DNA of 16,346 nucleotides, from positions 1-16,346 of the forward strand of contig JAILFF010000248.1 of the NCBI GenBank assembly GCA_024697705.1. The letters run 5' to 3'. The notes under the pieces were generated by a model. That model saw nothing but the letters and a program-made list of their open reading frames with translations, ran no database searches and was not told the origin of the DNA. Source of the DNA: Ruminococcus sp. Lineage in GTDB: Bacteria; Bacillota; Clostridia; Oscillospirales; Ruminococcaceae. A program made the translations under genes and the position numbers. How positions within the stretch are numbered: the stretch's first letter is position 1; each line of letters starts with the position of its first letter. Shown one piece after another: positions 7,201-13,226 of this stretch.

Positions 7201-7207
7201 CAGAAGA

Positions 7208-7915
7208 ATGAGAGCAGATAAATACGTTTCCTCGCAGCGCACCGACCTTTCGCGCTCCGATGTGAAAAAACTGATACGCGCAGGGAAGATCACCGTGAAC
7301 GGCAAACCCGTCCGCTCGGCAGACGAGAATATCCCCGACGAGGCAGAGGTCTGCGTGGACGGCGTCAGAATAATCTACCGCGAACATATCTACCTGATGC
7401 TCAACAAGCCGCAGGGCTGCGTCTGCTCGACGAGAGAGGGCGCTTCACCCACCGTGCTCGAACTTGTTCCGCCCGAGCTTCGCCGCAAGGGGCTCTTCCC
7501 CGCAGGCAGGCTCGACAAGGACACCGAGGGCTTCGTGCTCATCACCGACGACGGAGCGCTTGCCCACGATATGCTCTCCCCCGTGCGGCACGTCCCCAAG
7601 ACTTATTTCGTCCGCCTCGAAAAACCGTATGAGGAAAAATACGCGGAGCTTTTCGCAGACGGGATAACGATCGACGGAGACGAAAAATGCCTCCCCGCGG
7701 AATGCTCGCCCGACCCCGCCGAACCTCTCGCGTGTACTCTTATCCTGCACGAGGGGAAGTTCCACCAGGTGAAAAGAATGTTTGAAGCAGTCGGGAACAA
7801 AGTGATTTTTTTGAAGCGGATACGCATCGGAGACCTTGATCTCGACCCGAATTTGCCGCTCGGAGGGTGTTTAGAAATAATGCACAAAGATGTTGAAAAA
7901 CTTTTGTACCGTTAA
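7208..7915 (+). CDS. rsuA: 16S rRNA pseudouridine(516) synthase (RsuA family)
   Basis: This 235-aa enzyme isomerises a uridine to pseudouridine in ribosomal RNA, most likely U516 of 16S. Residues 1-50 form an S4 RNA-binding domain (MRADKYVSSQRTDLSRSDVKK, then AGKITVNGKPV). The catalytic motif GRLDKDTEG begins at 100, with the catalytic Asp at 103, and is followed by TDDGALAHDMLSP and RHVPKTY. The later EGKFHQVKRMFEAVGNKV motif is typical of the RsuA/RluB/E/F branch. Length matches RsuA, and the HVPKTY stretch favours RsuA over RluB, although paralogues in this branch are easily confused. The gene appears to be a single transcript divergent from the ABC-F operon. No clear terminator follows it. 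Confidence 0.9.
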   Translation: MRADKYVSSQRTDLSRSDVKKLIRAGKITVNGKPVRSADENIPDEAEVCVDGVRIIYREHIYLMLNKPQGCVCSTREGASPTVLELVPPELRRKGLFPAGRLDKDTEGFVLITDDGALAHDMLSPVRHVPKTYFVRLEKPYEEKYAELFADGITIDGDEKCLPAECSPDPAEPLACTLILHEGKFHQVKRMFEAVGNKVIFLKRIRIGDLDLDPNLPLGGCLEIMHKDVEKLLYR

Positions 7916-8002
7916 ACGAACAGCTCCCATTTTTTTACAATCAATTGTTTATTTTCGTCACTATTTATAAAGCTGGAACTAAAAGTTTGTTAAAAAAAAC
8001 TC

Positions 8003-8031
8003 TTGCCACTATATGAAAAATTTGCTATGAT
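8003..8031 (+). promoter_or_regulatory. Extended -10 promoter for the sugar ABC ATPase gene
   Basis: TTGCCA (8003-8008), a 17-base spacer and TATGAT (8026-8031) are preceded by the TGC of an extended -10. The start would fall near 8038, leaving a leader of about 130 bases. The leader contains a small hairpin (8087-8094 with 8102-8109, loop CCGAAAA) and an AGGGAGGT ribosome binding site shortly before the ATG. Confidence 0.7.
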
Positions 8032-8168
8032 TATATTATAGAAAAACGGGGCGGACAGCGGGGTTATTTCACTCGATTTCTCCTTTCAGATCTTCCGAAA
8101 AAAGGTCTGTGATGCACGCTCCCGAATGGCGAAACTAATTCTATTTTTTTCAGGGAGGTCCATTTAAA

Positions 8169-9311
8169 ATGGCAAGTGTAGCATTAAGAGAAATTTACAA
8201 GAAGTATCCGGGCGGAGTTATCGCCGTTTCCGACTTCAACATCGAGATCAAGGACAAGGAGTTCATAATCCTCGTTGGTCCTTCCGGCTGCGGTAAGTCC
8301 ACCACCCTTCGTATGATCGCGGGTCTGGAGGAAATTTCCGAGGGCGAGCTTTGGATAGGCGACCGTCTCGTTAACGACATCGCTCCGAAGGACAGAGATA
8401 TCGCAATGGTTTTCCAGAACTACGCTCTGTATCCGCATATGACCGTTTTCGAGAACATGGCTTTCGGTCTTAAGCTCCGCAAGGTTCCGAAGGACGAGAT
8501 CGCCAAGAAGGTCGAAGAAGCCGCCAAGGCTCTCGATATCGCTCACCTGCTCGACAGAAAGCCGAAGGCTCTTTCGGGTGGTCAGAGACAGCGTGTTGCT
8601 CTCGGACGTGCTATCGTTCGTGAGCCTAAGGTATTCCTTCTTGACGAGCCTCTTTCCAACCTCGACGCCAAGCTCCGTGCTCAGATGCGTACCGAGATCT
8701 CGAAGCTCCACAAGAGACTGGGTACTACCTTCATCTATGTAACACATGACCAGACCGAGGCTATGACGATGGGCGACCGTATCGTTGTTATGAAGGACGG
8801 TTACATCCAGCAGATCGACACTCCTCAGAACCTTTACAGTTACCCTGTAAACCAGTTCGTTGCGGGCTTCATCGGCTCTCCTCAGATGAACTTCATCGAC
8901 GCTCGTCTTATCAAGGAAGGCGGCAAGTACGTTGTAGAATTCGGCTCCGAGGACACCAAGACCTCCAGAGGCGTTAAGTATTACATAGAGGTTCCCGAGT
9001 CGAAGGCTGATCCCGACGCTCTTGAGCCGCTGGTAAACAAGGAGATCGTTCTCGGTATTCGTCCCGAGTGCATCCATGATGAAGAGATGTTCCTCAGCAC
9101 TGCCAAGACCGGTATCATCGAGACCAACGTAGAAGTTACCGAAATGATGGGCGCAGAGACCTATCTGTATCTGAACTGCGAAGGTATCCCGCTCACCGCG
9201 AGAGTTTCCGCGAGATCGACCGCAAGACCTCAGGACACCATCAAGGTTGCTCTTGACGCTAACAGGATCCATATCTTTGACAAGGAGACTGAAAAATCAG
9301 TTATCAACTGA
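8169..9311 (+). CDS. msmK: Carbohydrate ABC transporter ATPase, MsmX/MsmK/UgpC (MalK-like) type
   Basis: This 380-aa ATPase powers sugar import by pairing with CUT1-family permeases at the membrane. Walker A GPSGCGKST is at 37-45, Q-loop Q83, signature LSGGQ at 135-139, Walker B VFLLDE at 155-160 and switch His in VTHDQTEA at 191-198. Residues from about 235 form the MalK-type OB/TOBE regulatory domain. No permease or binding-protein gene is adjacent, which fits the shared, multi-system ATPase known in Firmicutes (MsmX in Bacillus, MsmK in streptococci). That sharing is family knowledge, not shown here. Codons are noticeably uniform (many GTT, CTT, AAG, GAG), suggesting high expression, in line with the strong promoter and ribosome binding site. 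The last codons and stop lie inside the first of a series of tandem hairpins. Confidence 0.93.
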   Translation: MASVALREIYKKYPGGVIAVSDFNIEIKDKEFIILVGPSGCGKSTTLRMIAGLEEISEGELWIGDRLVNDIAPKDRDIAMVFQNYALYPHMTVFENMAFGLKLRKVPKDEIAKKVEEAAKALDIAHLLDRKPKALSGGQRQRVALGRAIVREPKVFLLDEPLSNLDAKLRAQMRTEISKLHKRLGTTFIYVTHDQTEAMTMGDRIVVMKDGYIQQIDTPQNLYSYPVNQFVAGFIGSPQMNFIDARLIKEGGKYVVEFGSEDTKTSRGVKYYIEVPESKADPDALEPLVNKEIVLGIRPECIHDEEMFLSTAKTGIIETNVEVTEMMGAETYLYLNCEGIPLTARVSARSTARPQDTIKVALDANRIHIFDKETEKSVIN

Positions 9312-9369
9312 TTTTTCACAAAATCCGTTATCAACTGATTTTTCGCAAAGTCGGTTATCAACTGATTTC
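9291..9369 (+). repeat. Three tandem terminator-like hairpins overlapping the msmK stop codon
   Basis: A 27-bp unit starts at 9297, repeats at 9324 and again, partially, at 9351. The shared core is GTTATCAACTGATTT. Unit 1 with its flank forms a perfect 12-bp stem (GAAAAATCAGTT, loop ATC, complement) ending in T-rich sequence. Unit 2 keeps the stem with one mismatch, and unit 3 with two G-T wobbles. The msmK TGA is part of unit 1. Confidence 0.8.
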
Positions 9370-9396
9370 AGTCATTCAAAAGTCAGAAAAGCAATT

Positions 9397-9433
9397 ATCC
9401 CTTTCCCTCTTTCGGAGGGGAAGGGATTTTTTT
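9397..9433 (+). terminator. Strong Rho-independent terminator between msmK and the DNA glycosylase gene
   Basis: A 13-bp stem (9397-9409 with 9415-9427, one mismatch) has a 5-base loop and is followed by seven Ts. The ribosome binding site of the next gene starts 2 bases after the T-run. Confidence 0.85.
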
Positions 9434-9444
9434 CGAGGTGTGAT

Positions 9445-9951
9445 ATGGAAGGGAAGTACACCCATGTGGTACACGGGTTCGAGCCGGTGTTTGACGAAAG
9501 GAGCCGTGTGCTTGTTTTAGGCTCTTTGCCGAGCGTGAAGTCGCGGGAGCAGGGGTTTTACTACGGGCACCCTCAGAACCGATTCTGGAGGGTCACAGCG
9601 GCGGTCTTCGGGGAGGCGGTACCCCCCGTTACCATACCCGAGAAGAAAGCGTTTCTGCTGCGGCGTGGGGTCGCTTTGTGGGACGTTATCGCCGAGTGCG
9701 ACATAATCGGGTCGGCTGATTCGAGCATCAGGAACGTTGTTCCTGCTGACTTATCGCAGATACTTGATGCCGCTCCGATAAGGGCGATATTTGCAAACGG
9801 CGGGACGGCTGAAAGACTGTACATAAAATATCAGCAGGCGGCAACAGGGCGAGGGATAATCAAGCTGCCGTCAACGAGTCCCGCGAACGCGGCATGGAAC
9901 ATCGCAAGGCTTACCGAAGCATGGCGAACGATCTCCGATTTCAGCGGATAA
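9445..9951 (+). CDS. Hypoxanthine (deoxyinosine)-DNA glycosylase, uracil-DNA glycosylase superfamily family 6
   Basis: This 168-aa protein is predicted to excise hypoxanthine produced by adenine deamination in DNA, the first step of base excision repair. Motif 1 region GSLPS is at 26-30 and YYGHPQNRFW at 39-48; the Asn in the HPQN stretch is the residue I take as characteristic of family 6. Motif 2 LPSTSPAN is at 141-148, with WDVI at 79-82 in between. Length is normal for small UDG-fold enzymes. I chose the ATG at 9445, with GAGGTG 4 bases upstream, over an in-frame TTG at 9247 inside msmK whose extra residues are only the translated tandem repeats. No promoter is evident between the terminator and this gene. 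Its 3' end overlaps the convergent spoVAC by 11 bases. Confidence 0.88.
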   Translation: MEGKYTHVVHGFEPVFDERSRVLVLGSLPSVKSREQGFYYGHPQNRFWRVTAAVFGEAVPPVTIPEKKAFLLRRGVALWDVIAECDIIGSADSSIRNVVPADLSQILDAAPIRAIFANGGTAERLYIKYQQAATGRGIIKLPSTSPANAAWNIARLTEAWRTISDFSG

Positions 9952-10390
9952 GCCCCTGCGTAAGCGCGTATATCATGCCGTAGATCACCCCCGCCGCCGT
10001 TCCGTACAGTATCACGGGACCCGCTATCGAAAATATCTTCGTCCCCACGCCCGTAACATAGCCTTCCGTCTTGTACTCTATCGCGGGCGCCGCCACCGCA
10101 TTCGCAAAGCCCGTTATCGGCACAAGCGTCCCCGCGCCGCCGTGCTTCGCTATCTTCTCGTAAAGCCCAAGCGCCGTCAGTATGACCGACAGCGCGATAA
10201 GCGTCACCGAACACCACGCCGACGCTTTCTGCGCGTCCATGCCGACCTTAGTGTAGATCTCGGTGAGCGCCTGCCCCAGTACGCATATCGCGCCGCCTAT
10301 CGCAAAGGCTTTCAGCGTGTTTGACTGCCATCGGCTGTTTTTCGAGGCGGGCTTTATCATTTCGGCGTATTCTTCGTTTGAGATGTTCAT
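9941..10390 (-). CDS. spoVAC: Stage V sporulation protein AC (SpoVAC)
   Basis: This 149-aa membrane protein with three to four hydrophobic segments carries the family's hallmark run GLYEKIAKHGGAGTLVPITGFANAV at about 75-99, followed by APAIEYKTEGYVTGVG and IAGPVILYG. SpoVAC is a spore inner-membrane component of the dipicolinic acid channel and behaves as a mechanosensitive channel in Bacillus; that is family knowledge. Full length favours SpoVAC over the shorter homologue SpoVAEB. Its usual partners spoVAD and spoVAE are not adjacent: upstream is divergent tatD and downstream is the convergent glycosylase. AAAGGAG lies about 10 bases before the ATG, and a sigma-G-like promoter lies just upstream. 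Confidence 0.92.
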   Translation of the reverse strand: MNISNEEYAEMIKPASKNSRWQSNTLKAFAIGGAICVLGQALTEIYTKVGMDAQKASAWCSVTLIALSVILTALGLYEKIAKHGGAGTLVPITGFANAVAAPAIEYKTEGYVTGVGTKIFSIAGPVILYGTAAGVIYGMIYALTQGLIR

Positions 10391-10420
10391 GCTTTTTCGC
10401 TCCTTTTTTCGGTTTGATAC

Positions 10421-10450
10421 TATTATTTGCCGCTGCGGAGCGGTTTATTC
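10421..10450 (-). promoter_or_regulatory. Sigma-G (forespore)-like promoter for spoVAC
   Basis: On the minus strand GAATA (10450-10446), 18 bases, then AATAATA (10427-10421) match the Bacillus sigma-G pattern GMATR-N18-CATNNTA with one mismatch, the first base of the -10. The predicted start would be 20-25 bases before the spoVAC ATG, leaving just enough room for the AAAGGAG site. Short motifs occur by chance, so this rests on position as much as sequence. Confidence 0.5.
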
Positions 10451-10493
10451 ATGCGCGGATTGTGTACAATGTCCGAAATTTTATAAAAAAGCC

Positions 10494-10522
10494 TTTACAA
10501 ACACATAAATTTATGGTATAAT
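10494..10522 (+). promoter_or_regulatory. Near-consensus sigma-A promoter for the tatD operon
   Basis: TTTACA (10494-10499), a 17-base spacer and TATAAT (10517-10522) are preceded by TGG as an extended -10. The predicted start near 10529 is about 30 bases before the coding start. Confidence 0.85.
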
Positions 10523-10559
10523 TAAATGCACACATGAAAAACGGACGGAGTGAACGCTT

Positions 10560-11411
10560 TTGGATATTGCCGATGTTTCGGGGATAACAGCCGATACCGC
10601 ACTGCACGGTATTTTCGATACGCATTGCCATTACGACGACCACGCTTTCGACGGCGACCGTCAGGCGGTGCTTGACAGGATTTTTTCTCACGGTTCGCCC
10701 GTGGAATACCTTATGCACGCCTGCACCGACCTCGTTTCGGCGGAATACGGCATCGCGGCGGCGAGGAAATATCCGAATTATTACTGCTCCGTCGGTATCC
10801 ACCCGGAGGTCTTTGACAAGGAATACGGCATCTACCGCGGCGGTCTGCCCGAAGGGTACATCGACCGTCTGAAAAAGCTTGCCGCAGATACGAATGTCAG
10901 GGCTATCGGCGAGATAGGGCTCGACTACCACTACGAGGGCAGCGATACTCCCGAGATGAAAGCCGCGCAGACAGAGCTTTTCGAGGCACAGCTCATGCTC
11001 GCAAACGAGCTCGGGCTGCCCGTAATCATGCACTGCCGCGACGCTACGGAGGATTTTTTAGCACTTTGCCGAAAGCACCGTCCGAAGGGCGTGTGTCACT
11101 GTTTCAGCGGCTCGGCTGAGACCGCCCGGGAGCTTTTGGAGCTTGGGCTTTACATCGGCTTCACGGGGACTTTGGCTTTCAAAAATTCCAAAAAGACCAA
11201 ACGCGCTTTTGCCGCCGTGCCGACCGACAGGCTGCTTTTCGAGACCGACGCGCCCTACATGGCGCCGCCGCCGTTTCGCGGCTGCCGCTGCGAGAGCGAT
11301 ATGATAGCCTACGCAGCACTTGAAGCCGAAAGGCTCTCGGGTATGCCCGCGCAGGAGCTTATCGACATAGCAAGCGAAAACGCCAAAAGGCTTTTCGGTA
11401 TCTCGGTATAA
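10560..11411 (+). CDS. tatD: TatD family metal-dependent deoxyribonuclease/hydrolase
   Basis: This 283-aa TIM-barrel metalloenzyme of the TatD family (3'-5' DNase activity is known for several members) is cytoplasmic. Metal ligands are visible in family order: H22 and H24 in THCH, E118 in GEIGLDYHYE, H158 in MHCRDA, H180 in HCFSG and D230 in ETDAP. The N-terminus has about 15 extra residues before the first metal motif. The start is a TTG, 9 bases after GGAG; no in-frame ATG or GTG lies nearby upstream, and the TTG sits correctly relative to the promoter. It is the first gene of an apparent operon with the glycosyltransferase (45 bases downstream) and the SseB-domain gene. Confidence 0.93.
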   Translation: MDIADVSGITADTALHGIFDTHCHYDDHAFDGDRQAVLDRIFSHGSPVEYLMHACTDLVSAEYGIAAARKYPNYYCSVGIHPEVFDKEYGIYRGGLPEGYIDRLKKLAADTNVRAIGEIGLDYHYEGSDTPEMKAAQTELFEAQLMLANELGLPVIMHCRDATEDFLALCRKHRPKGVCHCFSGSAETARELLELGLYIGFTGTLAFKNSKKTKRAFAAVPTDRLLFETDAPYMAPPPFRGCRCESDMIAYAALEAERLSGMPAQELIDIASENAKRLFGISV

Positions 11412-11456
11412 CGCCGATCAAAATATCAATTCAAACAAAGGATCTGAGAACCTTAA

Positions 11457-12407
11457 ATGGAGGTAATGTATTTAGTTATCCCCTGCTACAACGAGGAGGA
11501 AATGCTCCCGATAACCGCAAAGGCGCTTGAAGAAAAAATGTCGGCGCTTATCGCGGAGAAAAAGATCGCGCCGATGAGCCGCGTGATGTTCGTGGACGAC
11601 GGCTCAGCCGACAAGACCTGGCAGCTTATCCAAAAGCTCCACAGCGAAAACCGTATTTTTACGGGGCTGAAGCTCTCACGCAACAAGGGACATCAGAACG
11701 CGCTGCTTGCGGGGCTCATGACCGCGAAAAAATACGCGGATATAATCGTTTCGATGGACGCCGATCTTCAGGACGATATCAACGCGATAGACGGCTTTCT
11801 CGAAAAACGCGCCGAGGGCTGCGAGATAGTCTACGGCGTGCGCTCCTCCCGCGAGACCGACACGGGCTTCAAGCGCATGACGGCGCAGGGATATTACAAG
11901 ATACTCGCCGCGATGGGCGTTGAGATAACCTACAATCACGCCGATTACCGTATGATGAGCCGAAGGGCAGTCGAAGCTTTGGAGGAGTTCAGGGAGGTCA
12001 ACCTGTTTCTGCGCGGAATGGTGCCGATGGTGGGCTTCAAATCCGACATCGTTACCTACGAACGCGCCGCAAGGCAGGCGGGCGAATCGAAATATCCGCT
12101 AAAGAAAATGATATCGTTCGCGGTCGAGGGCATCACCTCGCTTTCCATAAAGCCGATACGCTTCATCACGGCTTTGGGCTTTATGATATTTTTCGTGTCG
12201 ATAATCATGCTGATATACTTCCTTACGGTGCATTTCATGGGGAAAACGGTCGCGGGCTGGACGACTACGGTGGTCTCGGTCTGGGCGCTGGGAGGCTTGC
12301 AGCTCTTGGCTATCGGCGTTATCGGAGAATACATCGGCAAGATATATTTGGAAACGAAGGCTCGCCCGAAATATATCATCGAGACCGATCTGGAAGAAGA
12401 AAATTAA
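11457..12407 (+). CDS. Family 2 glycosyltransferase, polyprenyl-phosphate type (GtrB/DPM1-like)
   Basis: This 316-aa membrane-attached enzyme probably moves a sugar from a nucleotide donor to a polyprenyl phosphate on the cytoplasmic face. A GT-A domain occupies about 1-230: VIPCYNEEE near the start, VDDGS at 46-50, the metal-binding DADLQDD at 101-107, and YNHADYRMMSRR near 159-170. Two C-terminal membrane helices (about 236-259 and 272-296) and a short charged tail match the GtrB/ArnC group. The start is ambiguous: the ATG at 11457 has only a distant AAAGGA, while the ATG at 11466 has GGAGG but just 2 bases away. Residues after both are family-like, so only three residues are in doubt. Donor sugar cannot be read from sequence. 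Confidence 0.9.
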   Translation: MEVMYLVIPCYNEEEMLPITAKALEEKMSALIAEKKIAPMSRVMFVDDGSADKTWQLIQKLHSENRIFTGLKLSRNKGHQNALLAGLMTAKKYADIIVSMDADLQDDINAIDGFLEKRAEGCEIVYGVRSSRETDTGFKRMTAQGYYKILAAMGVEITYNHADYRMMSRRAVEALEEFREVNLFLRGMVPMVGFKSDIVTYERAARQAGESKYPLKKMISFAVEGITSLSIKPIRFITALGFMIFFVSIIMLIYFLTVHFMGKTVAGWTTTVVSVWALGGLQLLAIGVIGEYIGKIYLETKARPKYIIETDLEEEN

Positions 12408-12437
12408 TTAATTTTAATCAATAAAGGAGTAAAGACA

Positions 12438-12992
12438 ATGGCAGAAGAAATCAAAAGCGAAGAACTGTTACAGGCTGTCGCAGACATGAGGGAAGCGTAC
12501 AAGGCAATGCGTGAAAGCGGTTCGGACGACCCCACCGCCATCAACGAGGCGAACACGAAGGTCATCAACCTGACGCTTCACTCGAATTTTCTTGTTCCCG
12601 CAATAATCAGCAGCAACACGCAGCTTGTTCAGGACAAGGAAAACCACCTCAAATTTGAGGACAAGCCCCAGGCGAGATTCATGCTTGTAAAGCACTCGCA
12701 GAACGGCACATTCATTCCCGTCTTCACCGACGCAGCCGAGTTTGAGAAGGTACCGCACGAAGAGGATTTCAAACTGGTAAACATGAAGTTCTCCGACGTT
12801 GCGACGCTGACCGAGCAGACCCCGACCGTCAACGGATTTGTCATCAACCCGATGACGACCAACCTTCCCTACACGAAGGAAATGCTGGCGGGCATCAAGC
12901 AGACGCTGATCGAGGCAAGGGACAGAAAGCTGAAAGAGCAGCAGAACGCCGCCGCGCCGAACATCACCGTAACACCCGGCGAAAGCAAGTAA
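12438..12992 (+). CDS. SseB N-terminal-domain protein
   Basis: This 184-aa cytoplasmic protein has a central region (about 45-150) that fits the SseB N-terminal domain: a segment FLVPAII, then RFMLVKHSQNGTFIPVFTDAAEFEKV, and a late GFVINPMTTNLPYTKEML. The best-known member gives altered serine sensitivity in E. coli; a general molecular function is not established. The N-terminus (1-40) is helical and acidic and the C-terminus (about 155-184) is a charged helix with a Pro/Thr tail. AAAGGAG lies 8 bases before the ATG. It follows the glycosyltransferase gene by 30 bases and is the last gene of that operon. Confidence 0.75.
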   Translation: MAEEIKSEELLQAVADMREAYKAMRESGSDDPTAINEANTKVINLTLHSNFLVPAIISSNTQLVQDKENHLKFEDKPQARFMLVKHSQNGTFIPVFTDAAEFEKVPHEEDFKLVNMKFSDVATLTEQTPTVNGFVINPMTTNLPYTKEMLAGIKQTLIEARDRKLKEQQNAAAPNITVTPGESK

Positions 12993-13151
12993 TACTATTT
13001 CACTATCAAATCACAGACAATCTTGACGGCTATCGTTTCCTCACTCTGCGTTGCACGACCTTGACTTGCGCCAGCAAGCCTGCGGTCGTGCGCCTTGATT
13101 GAGAAAACGCTATCCGCCAATCTTGTCCACGATTTGATAGTGAAATAGTAT
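12992..13151. repeat. 160-bp long-hairpin element with 21-bp perfect terminal inverted repeats
   Basis: TACTATTTCACTATCAAATC (12993-13012) is exactly complementary to 13131-13150, and one further A/T pair extends it. The interior continues as an imperfect stem (for example GACAA, CGG, CGTTT and CTCA blocks pair across), then a perfect 8-bp stem GCACGACC (13053-13060)/GGTCGTGC (13084-13091), then a tip hairpin CTTGC/GCAAG (13065-13069/13074-13078). The left end begins on the last base of the sseB stop codon. The ends read TA, so a MITE of the IS630/Tc1 type is possible, but no transposase is present and no other copy is seen in the window. Confidence 0.8.
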
Positions 13152-13163
13152 AAAAACAACAAT

Positions 13164-13194
13164 GCCGCAGGCTAAAAAGTCTGCGGCGTTTTTT
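13164..13194. terminator. Terminator shared by the tatD operon and the adenylate cyclase gene
   Basis: GCCGCAG (13164-13170) pairs with CTGCGGC (13181-13187) around a 10-base loop. On the plus strand it is followed by GTTTTTT; on the minus strand by ATTGTTGTTTTTA. It lies between convergent transcription units. Confidence 0.8.
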
Positions 13195-13226
13195 GCATAT
13201 AAAAGCATCGCAAATGAGGGGACTGC

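Noticed and set aside
8038..8168. Known riboswitch in the msmK leader
   Set aside because: Only one small hairpin is visible. I could not match it to any riboswitch core, so I list it only as a leader hairpin.
8184..9272. Long minus-strand open frame (about 360 codons) opposite msmK
   Set aside because: It is antisense to a highly conserved ATPase, and its peptide has no recognisable motif.
9297..9369. Possible CRISPR array
   Set aside because: The 27-bp units are directly abutting with no spacers, and no cas genes are near.
9247..9444. N-terminal extension of the glycosylase from an upstream TTG
   Set aside because: The added residues are just the tandem hairpin repeats read as protein (LSTDFSQ-like), and a proper ribosome binding site precedes the ATG at 9445.
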